A DNA stretch of 64,000 nucleotides from the NCBI GenBank assembly GCA_010015805.1, contig ML978123.1, positions 806,001 through 870,000 on the forward strand, given 5' to 3'. Shown in pieces: positions 32,428-42,900 of the stretch; the stretch's first letter is position 1, and every line of letters starts with the position of its first letter. The notes below the pieces were generated by a model that saw nothing but the letters and a program-made list of their open reading frames with translations, made no database searches and was not told where the DNA came from. Origin of the DNA: Rhizodiscina lignyota (lineage: Eukaryota; Ascomycota; Dothideomycetes; Aulographales; Rhizodiscinaceae). Both the position numbers and the translations under genes were made by a program.

Positions 32428-33948
32428 ATGGCTTCCTCAGCCCACCCCTCCTCTTCCTCCTCCGACCCCACGATCCACGTCCTCACCCTGAATTGCTGGG
32501 GCCTCAAATACATCTCCACCCATCGGCACGCCCGCCTCGTCGAAATTGGCAACCGCATAGCCTCCGCATCTCCCCAACCGTCACTCGTCTGCCTCCAAGA
32601 ATGCTGGACGCAACAGGACTACCAGGCCATCCGCGCCGCGACATCGCACATTCTGCCCCATGGCAAGTTCTACTTCAGCGGCATCTTCGGCGGCGGTCTC
32701 GCCATCCTGTCTGCCTGGCCCATCGTCGAGAGCAGCATGTACAGATACCCCCTGAACGGCCTGCCCGCCGCGTTCTACCGCGGCGACTGGTTCGTGGGCA
32801 AAGGCGTCGCCTGCGCGCGCATCGAGATGCCCGCTGACATATTTGGGCAAGGCAAGAGTAGGATACTGGAGGTGTTCAACACGCATCTCCATGCGCCGTA
32901 CAAGCCCGAGCCGCTCGACACATACGTGTGCCACCGCACTGCGCAGGCGTGGGAGATCGCGAAGCTGATGCGCCACGCCGTCGAGCGCGGGCACTTTGTC
33001 TTGGGATGTGGGGACTTCAACATGCGGCCGGCGAGCCTGGCGCACCAGCTCATCGAGACACACTCGGGTGTGAAGGACGTCTGGCGCGTGTTGCATCCGG
33101 ACTCGTCGTTAGGGTCGGCAAACGACCAGGTGGAGAGGGAGCGGGGGAGAAAGGTTCCTAATGCCGGGTTCAACGTTACAGAGAATGGGGCAACGTGCGA
33201 TAGCGTGCTGAATACGTGGCGATGGAATAAGGGGCAGCAGAAGAGGTTAGATAAAGGCGAGGATATTACTGTTGCGCTGGACACGGAGGATCCAGGGGCG
33301 AAACGGCTCGACTACATCTTCTTCGGTGGAGGTGGTGAACGAGACGATGAGCGCGCGTGGAGCGTCGAGGCGGCGAACGTGGGGATGATGGAACGACATC
33401 CGGAGCTCAAGTGTTCTCTGAGTGACCACTTTTCTGTAGAAGCTACGTTCCGCCTATCAACTCGGCCGGCAGATACGCCTATGGCTAGCTCGACACCTTA
33501 TGGTGCTGTTCTGCCACCAGCTACTTACACGACGATTGCGGACATGATCGCAAAATACACCTCGCGCGAAGCGAAGCAGCGCCGGATACGAGTCAGTCAC
33601 TTCTTCGCGCAGTTCGCCATCTCAATTGGCTGTCTCGTCGGCGTCTGGTGGACCCCGAATTACGCGTCTTTCATTCTGATGCTGGTTTCGACCTTAGGCC
33701 TCAGCGCTGGCGTCATAGATGGACTGATGGGCTTCCTCTTTGTAAACAGCGAAATCCGCGCGCTAAAGGAATTTAACTGGGAAATAGACGCTGCAAAGCA
33801 GAGAGCTGTGCTAGTAGAAGCAGGGAAAGGTGCGCAAGAAGAGACGCTGGAAGTTGGTAAGACGGGCGCGGGCGGTCACACGCAAGGTGCTGTGGGCGAA
33901 CCAGAGGCCATGCGCGAGGATAATGGGAAGATGGAGATGGTGGTGTAA
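32428..33948 (+). CDS. ISC1: Inositol phosphosphingolipid phospholipase C
   Basis: A single exon encodes 506 aa. The endonuclease/exonuclease/phosphatase fold is clear: LTLNCWGLKYIS, VCLQECW (metal-binding Glu), NTHLHAPY, LGCGDFNMRP, KRLDYIFF and the catalytic SDHFSVEATF. Two hydrophobic segments near the C-terminus (about 396-412 and 418-443) anchor it to membrane, as in yeast Isc1 and mammalian neutral sphingomyelinase 2-type enzymes. It hydrolyses inositol phosphosphingolipids to ceramide at ER/mitochondrial membranes. The C-terminal tail is hydrophilic and variable. Only 30 bp separate its stop from that of the convergent CMR1 gene, so the transcripts almost certainly overlap. Confidence 0.92.
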   Translation: MASSAHPSSSSSDPTIHVLTLNCWGLKYISTHRHARLVEIGNRIASASPQPSLVCLQECWTQQDYQAIRAATSHILPHGKFYFSGIFGGGLAILSAWPIVESSMYRYPLNGLPAAFYRGDWFVGKGVACARIEMPADIFGQGKSRILEVFNTHLHAPYKPEPLDTYVCHRTAQAWEIAKLMRHAVERGHFVLGCGDFNMRPASLAHQLIETHSGVKDVWRVLHPDSSLGSANDQVERERGRKVPNAGFNVTENGATCDSVLNTWRWNKGQQKRLDKGEDITVALDTEDPGAKRLDYIFFGGGGERDDERAWSVEAANVGMMERHPELKCSLSDHFSVEATFRLSTRPADTPMASSTPYGAVLPPATYTTIADMIAKYTSREAKQRRIRVSHFFAQFAISIGCLVGVWWTPNYASFILMLVSTLGLSAGVIDGLMGFLFVNSEIRALKEFNWEIDAAKQRAVLVEAGKGAQEETLEVGKTGAGGHTQGAVGEPEAMREDNGKMEMVV

Positions 33949-33978
33949 AGATAATGTGTAATGCTTTTCATGAATAGA

Positions 33979-35737
33979 CTACATCCATAGACAAAGCTTT
34001 CCGCTCGCCGTGCCTGCGGCTACCCAGTCCATTGATGGGTGAAATTGAGCGACAGCTGGTACGGCGGTGATGAACTCGCCGCCACCGAGTTGTGCTAATT
34101 GGTCACCTGTGGAAGCGTAGATGTCGACGAAGCGGTTCATGTTGCCGATCACGAAACGCTGGATGCCATCTTCGGGCTGGGCCTGCCATTGGGGCTTCAA
34201 ACTGCTCCATTGTCAGTTTACCGTACTGTGGATTTCGAATTGTAAGAACCGAGCTTACATGGTAACCCATCTGCCCGTCTGGTTGTTGTGCGGAATAATC
34301 GTCTTCGGCTCCATGTCCTCGTCACTCAGTCCACTGCCAACTTTCCACTTATCGCTTGCACATGCAGAAAAGTCGTAAACCTTGATCGTATCGTCGTAGC
34401 TACTCGTCGCCACCTGGCCCCTCTCATTCCAGTTCGCAGCGCTGACACTTAGCTTGTTCATATGCTCTCCTATCAATGCGGGTAACCTCGCAGAGCCCTT
34501 TCCGCTGATCTTCCTCAGATCCCACAGCTTCAATGTCCTGTCCAGAGACGCTGTCGCCACGAGATGCGGAGCAGTAGGGTGGAGTCCGAACCCGCCGATT
34601 TTCTTCTCTGACAATTGGAACTTCTGGGTACCATCCGTACCTTTCGTTCTGACATCGTGAATGCCAAAGACACCGTCGAGCGTGGAGAAGTAGAGCACGT
34701 TAGGGTCGTCTTTTGCAATTTGCACCCCTGCAATAGGCTCATCAACGCCGGCGTCTGATGGAGCGTAGACTTCTACGGCGACACCTTTGACCAAATCCAG
34801 CTTCCGGATAGAGGAGTCGTATGAGGCGCTGAAAAGGGCGTTGCTGTCGGTTGGCGAGAATTGGAAAGCACTGATAGTCCGCGTGTGCAATTTAAATGTC
34901 GTGATTGCGGGCTCAAAGTCTTCTTCCTCATCCTCGTCGTCTTCAACTTCTTTCTTAACTTCATTAGGAGTCGGGCCAGTTTGTGACGCGTCGAACAATC
35001 CAAGACTACCCATCTTGTCGCCGGCGAAGACAAGTGCTTTGTCACGGGTTGGGTGGAAGCCCATAGAATACTGCCATCATGAGCCTGTGGTCCATTTTTA
35101 GGTTCGAGAACGGATAAATGACTTACAATGCGCTCGGGGGTGATTTTGATTTCTAAATTAACGTATTAGCCCTATAGCGCCTCACGCACTTCATTATGAA
35201 CTCACTATTCGGCGTAGCGCCATCCCATAATTCTAAAGCATTCATCCTCTTCCTCAATGCCTTGATTTCTTTATCTCCCGTCTCTTCCACATCCTCAAGC
35301 TTAAACGTCCTCTCATATGGACGCGCCGGCCCCACGCCCGTCAAGAAATTCCCACTCTGGTCCCATTGTCCGCCAGTCACAATATCCCCCAATTGCAGGT
35401 CCCCGCTAATTCGCTGTCGCTTGGCTCTCTCTGCCTCTTTGAACGCCTCATGCTGCTCTTCAGCCTTGCGCTTCGCAACTTCGCTATCCGCGACAACGCC
35501 CCGCAGACGAGACGACTTGCGCAGCGGCTGCACCTCCTCTTTGACCTTCTTCGGCGCGGGTTTCTTCTTCTTTTTATCTGTGCTGCCGGTGCTGCTGCGC
35601 GCGGGCTTGGACGAGGGCGCGAGACCAGTGGATGCAGCTTCGAGCGCGAGGTTGCGTAATAGGGCTTGGTTTTTCGCAATGGTTTCTTGTCTTTTGCGCT
35701 CATAGTCGCTAACTTCGACTGCTCCTCCGCGCACCAT
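33979..35737 (-). CDS. CMR1: DNA-damage-binding WD40 protein Cmr1 (WDR76-like)
   Basis: Four exons, 35206-35737, 35127-35152, 34259-35070 and 33979-34201, give 530 aa. The N-terminal third is charged and disordered ([43 protein letters not shown]). The signature [15 protein letters not shown]...-type join is rebuilt across two introns ([19 protein letters not shown]), followed by [80 protein letters not shown] and [12 protein letters not shown]. Cmr1 binds chromatin, responds to replication stress and works with the DNA-replication programme. Exon 2 is only 26 nt. An MluI box (ACGCGT) lies 118 bp upstream of its ATG. Confidence 0.93.
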
Positions 35738-35941
35738 GGTGAAGAATTGTGAGTAAGATGGAGTTTGAGAGATTTCAGCAGGTCAGTTAGGCGGCAATGA
35801 GGATGAGACCGAGGGAGGGGTGGGAGTCAATTTAAGTAAGCGCGTCATGAGCTCACGCGTTTTTGGCGTCTCGCGTTGTCCCGTGCTCTGAAATTGTGAG
35901 ATCCCTGCAACCATTTCACGTCCACTTGCGACGCTCATATA
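35738..35941. promoter_or_regulatory. Short divergent promoter CMR1/MTF2 with MluI cell-cycle box
   Basis: Only 204 bp separate the two start codons. At 35855-35860 lies ACGCGT (in ctcacgcgttttt), the core bound by MBF-type G1/S factors in ascomycetes, preceded by gcgcgtcatgagc. This would fit a replication-linked gene such as CMR1. Site function is inferred. Confidence 0.45.
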
Positions 35942-37285
35942 TTGAGACTGCCGAGGAAAATGAGACGGAGCCTTGTATCTTGGTCCACTGGATTCTCACG
36001 CAGAGCGACGACATTCCCTCCGTCAACGCTTCTGCCGTTCCTATATCAGACGAAAACCATCCAATCCTCAGGGGTTACCCTCCAGAACATTAGACGACAT
36101 CGAAGCACAAGGCACACCGATGGAGAGACCAATTCTCGGGCCACGCATATTCCATTTGACAATGTCACTGAAACAACTCCGGAAGCTAGTACCGGTGGTG
36201 CTGGTGGCCCAGAAAAGACGACTCTCAGCGCAGCCGAACAAGAAGCCTTTGCAAAGTTATTCGACAAGCTAGCCTCTAACCAGATTAGGAAGCCTTCAAT
36301 TGCTCTGAAAACTCCATCACAGGAGGCTAGCAAAGGCACTCAACCTCTAATATCAAAACTGAGACAGCGTGATGCTGTGTTGGCTCGCCTCCCCTCATCT
36401 CTAAAGTCGATAGCTGAAGCCGCTGGGGCCAGGATTGAGGATGTGCAGTCAGAGCAAGAGCAAGGAATTCATTCTACCACCGGTGACGCTGCTACGACAG
36501 ACCATGATGAAAATGCATGGCCACATACACAAGAATCAGAACCGGAACTTGACCGTCAAGCTAAAGAGCACATTCGCAACATTGAAGCGCTCATAGAAGA
36601 ACAAGACACCGACATGAAAGTATGGGACATTCTTCAGACGAAAGTTTTTGAGCCACTGCACGCCTTAAATTTGGATTTGCCTTCGCACGCGAAGGAAGCC
36701 AAACCTAATGCCAAAACTCGAGGACGGCCAAAGGGGACCCAGCCTCAAATCAGCCCAGAGCTCCTGACAGCAACGCTCCCGCAGATCATAGCCTTCGCCC
36801 TGGACCACTTCCACACGAAGTATCCAGCCTCTCCACTCTCTACTACGCTTCTGCCCCACCTCAAGCAAGTTTCACGCACCGCACATCTCCTCTCGCTCAC
36901 ACCCGGGCTCTACGCATCTCTACTCCGGATCACCTGGGCCCGCACGACCTCCCCGCACCGTATCGTCTCCATCCTACAGGAGGTGGAGACTGAGGGCGTG
37001 GAGCTGGACCGCTCGGTTTTGGCCTCGCTGACGACGATTCTCGCAGAGGCGGAGGACATGCGCACGGGGAAATGGGGGAAGGTTGTGCAGATGGTTAGTG
37101 GGTTTGAGGGCTGGGCGGATCAGGTAGAGGTGCTGAAGGAGGGCTGGAGACCGCTTATCCATCAGAGGATAGTGGATGCGGCGTTTAGGGAGGTGCGTGA
37201 GCAGGAGGCTAACAGTGAGGCTAGCGGGAGTAGTGGTGAAGAGATCAGCGGGGATACTACTTCGATTAGACACAGCGGGCATTAA
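35942..37285 (+). CDS. Mtf2-like mitochondrial mRNA-processing/translation factor
   Basis: A single exon encodes 447 aa. The first 60 residues are rich in Arg, Ser and Thr with few acids (MRLPRKMRRSLVSWSTGFSRR ... NIRRHRSTRH), a good mitochondrial presequence. The middle is disordered, with a helical entry (AAEQEAFAKLFDKLASNQI). From about residue 225 the domain resembling the Mtf2 C-terminal region begins: EEQDTDMKVWDILQTKVFEP, LPQIIAFALDHFHTKYPAS, HLLSLTPGLYASLLRITWA, VETEGVELDRSVLASL, GFEGWADQVEVLKEGWRPL. Yeast Mtf2 (Nam1) is a matrix protein linking mitochondrial transcription to RNA processing and translation. The family call rests on the VWDIL...VF and W..RWN/EGW-type ends; sequence conservation is low in this family. 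Confidence 0.78.
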   Translation: MRLPRKMRRSLVSWSTGFSRRATTFPPSTLLPFLYQTKTIQSSGVTLQNIRRHRSTRHTDGETNSRATHIPFDNVTETTPEASTGGAGGPEKTTLSAAEQEAFAKLFDKLASNQIRKPSIALKTPSQEASKGTQPLISKLRQRDAVLARLPSSLKSIAEAAGARIEDVQSEQEQGIHSTTGDAATTDHDENAWPHTQESEPELDRQAKEHIRNIEALIEEQDTDMKVWDILQTKVFEPLHALNLDLPSHAKEAKPNAKTRGRPKGTQPQISPELLTATLPQIIAFALDHFHTKYPASPLSTTLLPHLKQVSRTAHLLSLTPGLYASLLRITWARTTSPHRIVSILQEVETEGVELDRSVLASLTTILAEAEDMRTGKWGKVVQMVSGFEGWADQVEVLKEGWRPLIHQRIVDAAFREVREQEANSEASGSSGEEISGDTTSIRHSGH

Positions 37286-38000
37286 TGAGAATCATAGAGT
37301 CGAAGGAAATCGGATGGATACGGTCAGTATAACAAGATGAAGAAGACTGTCCGCGGCGCTGCTGGCACTTTGCCATGTTTGAGTAGATGTACAAAAGTAC
37401 TCATTTTCTATTACCATGGATTATACTGCTTGAATGCGCCCGTGCAACGTACAAGTGTAGAGTACCTAACGCGCACCTAATTGATTAATGGGTTGCTTGC
37501 TCCAATCATTGTGGTCAAGTTGCGTGCAATATTGAATCTAAAACGTGACGCTGAGTCATTTTCAATTCCCGTCGTCAGAACACACTTCTGCACATTCTTG
37601 CTTAAATAGCACATTGCCTCTACTCTACACAACAGATTATGAAATCAACTATCTTAAATTGAGTAGCAGGGACTATACTAATCATTAACGTAAGGTATGG
37701 AGTAGTCTCCTTAAGAGAGGTAGAAAGAAAAGCCAAGGCGATGCTAACGCCACTAAACAAGAACTCTACGCAGATCGTCAGTTGAATAGAGCAGACAATG
37801 CCTATATAGAACACCGTCTTCATCAAACAACCTACTAGACACATCTCCCAGAGACAAGTACCTGCTTTTGCCTTGTGAACAAGGCATCGCGCGGCTTCTC
37901 TGCTGCTGGGCAATGGCCAGGCTTGATGACCGGTATTAATAACTGTGGCGGGTATCGTTGTCTTCTCTTTTGTCGAGAAAACTGACTCTTTGCTCTAGTT
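37286..38000. other. AT-richer intergenic region, left edge of accessory island
   Basis: 715 bp between convergent genes, visibly richer in A/T and TA steps than its neighbours from about 37370 to 37960. A 97-codon hydrophobic frame on the minus strand (37620-37913) has no family features. It may be an old decayed insertion, but nothing identifies one. Confidence 0.4.
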
Positions 38001-39238
38001 CTAGCTTTGTGGTGGATGCAAAGCTACTCGCCATTGAAGTATCGCGAATATAAGCTGCGCAATACTAACTAACAAGCCTACGTCCAAATGAGTCTCTCTT
38101 AAGGCGCTACTTCTGACGGGATGTTTTCATCGACGGACTTACCAAGGAAGCTGAAAATCACACTTAGAAATAACCCTACTATGGCAACAGTCAATGCGTT
38201 TCGCTCAGACGTATGTCTTTCGAACCAGGCTACAAGCCAATTGGCCGGAGGAGGGTTGTCGACAATATCCAACAGCTTCAGCAGCCGATCGCCCCAGAAT
38301 TCATACAGAAATTCATCCAGCGGCTCACGCACATGCCCTTCATCAGTTTTGGCATTAGGATCAAACCCCTCCTTCTGGACAAGCTTATCCAGAAACCTTT
38401 TGGATTTCGAGTCTGTCCCAATCGGGAAAAGGACGAAATGAATGGAGTCAAGCGTCTCCAGAAGGAGTTGTGGAGGTAACGTCCCACTACAGGCTAGACG
38501 TCAGTTTGAATGTGGTCGGTGGCCCATCTCATACTGTTTCATTCATTTCACTTACATCTTGAGGCTCTCCTCGAAGCTTAGGTCGATTGGTTGATTAAGC
38601 GAACGCAGAAGCTGGGCTTTTAAGAAGCCCGTGTGGTGGAAAATTTTCACGCTGCGCTCTTCTGGATCGTATAGCAAGTGCTCTCTGATGTCATCCGTTG
38701 CCCGAAAGTTGATGTTGTATCGCTTCTTCAGTTTCCATGCTTTCAGTCGTTTCTTTTGTGCGAGCGCCCCTCGTATCCTGATATTGCGAGTGGCGTCCTG
38801 CCGTGGGAAGCATCCCTGCACGAGGTCGACGAACTGTACGTCGTGTTCCCACTTCAATGGAACGAAATCGTTCAGAGTGAACCCCGCAGGATAGCTCTGT
38901 TTAGATTCGCAATCCAGCATGAAGGTTACACGAACTAAGGACCGTATCGCGGCTGCTTTATCTTTGTCCTGGCTGCCGCTGGAATTGAGACGGACCATCA
39001 TCTCATTGTGCGTCTGCGATGGGTCCGCTCTGAGATCCTTTGAGAAGGCGATAACACTGTCGTGCGATTCGAAAACCGGGTTGTCAAGTAGGATAACAGC
39101 ATCTTTGATGCTAGAGGGGCATATGACCTTTTCATAAAATTCCAGGTACGTAGCGTACTGTTCCAATTTTTTGGAGGCGCCGTCACATAAGAACGCCTCC
39201 GCGATTTTCTGCAGATCCAGCTTGCTCGGAGGTTCCAT
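38001..39238 (-). CDS. Fungal protein of unknown function with C-terminal membrane anchor
   Basis: Three exons, 38556-39238, 38143-38486 and 38001-38077, give 367 aa. I know the pattern as a many-member ascomycete family without a function. Its hallmarks are visible: FVPLKWEHDVQFVDLVQGCF, LKKRYNINFRATDDIREHLL, the join M|GTLPPQLLLETLDSI, DEFLYEFWGDRLLKLLDIVD, NPPPANWLVAWFERHTSERN and a hydrophobic end (ALTVAIVGLFLSVIFSFLG joined to LLVSIAQLIFAILQW). The last segment reads as one long or two short membrane helices, with nearly all of the protein on one side. No signal peptide or catalytic motif. The short last exon is chosen because it restores the hydrophobic ending; without splicing the frame ends after SVDENIPSEVAP. 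It lies head to head with the kinase fusion gene. Confidence 0.78.
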
Positions 39239-39984
39239 CCTGGGTTGAAGTGTACATCACTCATTCTAAGCCTTTTATTCTACAGACAGGACGGCCACAT
39301 AAATTTATCTCTTTCGACAGTGTTGTCAGGTTCGCCTATCATCTAATTCGCACGACATATGCAGCGCCCGCTTCGGGCGATGCATGATGCCCAAGGTAGC
39401 TGGGCAACTCGGCTGTGCTAAGCCACCCTTTCTGGAGTCTACGCAAACCAGCTGCGGTCATTCCAAAATCCAGGCAGCATTTAAGCAACCAATACGTTCG
39501 CCTTCAAGCTCCAGGCACCTACGATACACCGATGGGGTGTGAGAGGCGGGGAACTGCTCAAGGCGTACTTGCACCGCCACAAACTTGCCCAAGTCGTGCG
39601 TGGCCACGCATAGATTCGCTTCAGCGGTCTTGCCAACTTTCCCTTCTCTTTTACTTTCATTTCCCGCCCTGCGCAAATTCTATGTGAGGCACTACCGTCT
39701 CAAGCTCTAGACAGTTCGTTCATGACCGTTCATCTAGACTCGAAGCCGCGCGGCACAAGGCTGACAAGCTAGATCATTAAGAATTTAAGAGAACTAGTTC
39801 GATCATTTTGGGCTTCGATTGTTTATCATTCTTGACCTACAGCACGGCCTACTTCACCCGTTGTACTGCGGGTGCCGCAAATTTAAGCACGCTTATCTAG
39901 CTTCCGGATGCAATTGCCTCGATTATTTTCTGGTCTCCTCCAGCACAACAGGCGCATCCGCCATCAGAGTTCTCAGGAAACAAA
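39239..39984. promoter_or_regulatory. Divergent promoter region of the two accessory genes
   Basis: 746 bp between divergent start codons of the membrane-anchored protein and the protease-like/kinase gene. Both promoters must lie here, so the pair could share control. Only short frames without features are seen. Confidence 0.45.
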
Positions 39985-42900
39985 ATGGCTACCACCATTG
40001 TGTCTTCATATTCCACCGAACTCTCTCATTGCGTCTCCGATTCTTCAGACGACCAAGCGACTGACGGTCCATCCGGGTAATTCGTGCCCCATATAAAGTA
40101 AAGGTGTCGTCATGATGCTCATATACTCTAGGTCCTCGCTTTTGATACAACAATCAGGCCATGTACCCAATGCTCCATCTCACAATCCTTTGCTGCCTGC
40201 CGTGCCAATTCATCAACCTGTGTCCCATACTTCTGATCATGTCGATGGGGAACCAAATATCACTAGCTCCGGAGTTGCGCCACTACCTTCCTCCTTCTCC
40301 TCCTTACAAAGCCCAAGTTTGAGCGCCACAACAATAACTCCTGCTTCGCCCGACTTTAGAGGCCGTTTAGCTCTCCCAGGATACAAAGCGGATCCGATAA
40401 TCTACGTATATCCACATGCTCCAGTCCCCCGGGAACACCTCGATCGAGCACCTCGGGTTATACAAATATTCCGCGAAAATGTCTTCAATTCAAAAGAGAA
40501 GATTGTGAGTGGAAAGTATTTGAAAGATCAGATTGCGATGGTAGATTATGTGGTGAAAATGTGCGGACCTTCTCCTGCTGAGGCAAGGCCCTCGATATTG
40601 GCGATTTGCACCCCAAAGACTCTTCCAGCTCTGAAAAAGGAACTCACTCAGCCTCACGTTCGATCCCAATATTGCCAGAATGATGGCCCTGGGTATCTTT
40701 CTCGCCTTATGGGAAAGAGGGACACCATTGATGTTCCCAGACCCCAATTTGGCCTATATTTCTGGGCAGACCGTGCTGGACCCAGGACACTCTGCTGGCA
40801 CGTTCCTGGCATACGCAAATCCAAAACCAGCACAGGGCCATTGGCTAGCCTCATGTTATGTGGATCTCGCATACGTCCCAGAGACAAGAATTCGACCAAC
40901 TCTTCGACCTTCGCTACTCTTGGTTGCGTATTACATATTGACTCCGAATTTTATGGCTTGACCGTCGCCCACGTGTTTAGAACAGCCACAACTACTGGGT
41001 CCAAGGCCAGTGACCACAGACGGGCGGAAGTGAATGATAGTGGCGGCTGCAATGAACCTATCGGGAGTAGCACAACCGAAAGCGAGGACGAGAATAGCAT
41101 CGTTGATTTCGATGAGGACTACGACTTTTCAGATGAAGATGAGGACGAGTCGGAAATAGAAGAGAACAGCGAGGTATCTCCCACTTTTACGGACCCTTTA
41201 AGTGAAAGGGAGGGTGGGGGATTCTCAAGGGCAATGATTGATATGCCAGGCAATGAGTGTACGGGCAATGAGTGGGCAGACGTTGAACACGTAACAATCC
41301 CTGACGATCATGGTCTCATTCCAGACCACTCAGACTTCGATTGGGCAGGCCTCAGAATGGCTACACCGCTAAAGCGGCTCCCAAATGCTTATATTGTATG
41401 TGGCAGAGAAACCAGCGTGCAGGTCATTTCCGATATCGCAACAGGTCAGCCTCAGAGACCGAGGAACGTTCACATCATCTCATCGTACGCAACCACAAAA
41501 CATGGCGTTCTTCTTCCTGGGAGCTCATTCGTGGGAAGCCTGAGCGGGCGGGGCCCTTCTGAAGTCTGGAACGTCTCGATGTCTGATTCCAATGGTCAGT
41601 GATGAAATCTCTCTCCAAATATTTCAGTATTTATCAAACAATTGGCTCACTCAACCAGGTATTGAGCCGGGAGACTCTGGTTCTTTAGTCGTGGATGCTG
41701 TCACACACATTGCCTATGGTCATGTTGTGGCATCTAATCCCCTTGGGCAGGTCTATATTGCTCCATTGCCTGCCGCCGTGGAACAGATTAAAGCGGTCTT
41801 CAAGACCAGTGCAGTTCGCCTTGCTGATCCATTACGTCTACTGAGAGACAAGTTGATCACATACTTTCAATCAAAAACCTTTACGGACAACTTACGAAAA
41901 GAAGATATGCTTGCTTTCCATGCTTTCTCGAGGCTAGTTCAGGAGTATGCAGCAGGGAAGGCTTCTTCACAGCTCATGACCCCGCATTTTGATAGGACTG
42001 CTGTAAGTAATAACATGTTCAAACCCTACCAAACATTTCCAGCGTATCAATCATATCTGATTTTACTCAGCTCCAGTATACTTTGAAGGACTGTGACTGC
42101 AATATGACGAAAATGGCCATAACGGATGTGCTTGACTCAAGGACCAAACTGGCCGAAGGTGGCTTTGGCACTGTGTACCAAGTAAATATCTCGAAGGATA
42201 TCTGGCCCATTGTTCCTTTGAGCAGCAACGCCAATCCAGTTGTAAGTATAAAGCAACGATTATCCTGTTACGTGGCTAATTGCAGACCGACATACAGTTC
42301 GCGTGCAAACGATTACCCATGAAAACCAATCACGTCAGCCAGTGGCAAACTGAAGCTACAGTCCTTCAAAAGCTGAGGAAACACTCCAATGAACACATCA
42401 TAGAGTTGTTAGCGAATTTCTCAGCTGGAGACAGCTACTATCTTATCTTCCCGTTGGCCGAGTGCGATCTGGATTCTTACATGTCATCGGACCCTCGCTC
42501 ATCAGATGGACCTTATATAACCTGGATGTTGAGACAGTTTGAAGGCCTAGCATCAGCACTGAAACTGCTTCACAGTTCGTTGGATGGTGGACGATCAGCT
42601 GGAACTCATCACGATATCAAGCCTGCGAACATTCTTGTTTTCAATTCAAGCAATGAGTCTTCACAGGATACGCAATCAACGTATGGGACGCTGGTACTTG
42701 CAGACTTTGGGTTGTCGAGCGTTCAAACAAAACCCTTCTCAGCCACGCGTGGGTGCGCATCAGGGTCGAAGTTGTGGAATAGTCGAAGTCGAGCGGACCC
42801 ACTGTATGCAGCGCCGGAGAGCGAAATCCCTTCACTAGCGCATCCAAACATGGGGAGTGTCGACATCTGGAGCCTTGGTTGTGTTATGATAGAAGCCTGC

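Noticed and set aside
37620-37913. 97-codon hydrophobic minus-strand frame in AT-richer DNA
   Set aside because: No start context, no homology recalled and located in a region of biased composition; too weak to call a gene or a transposon relic.
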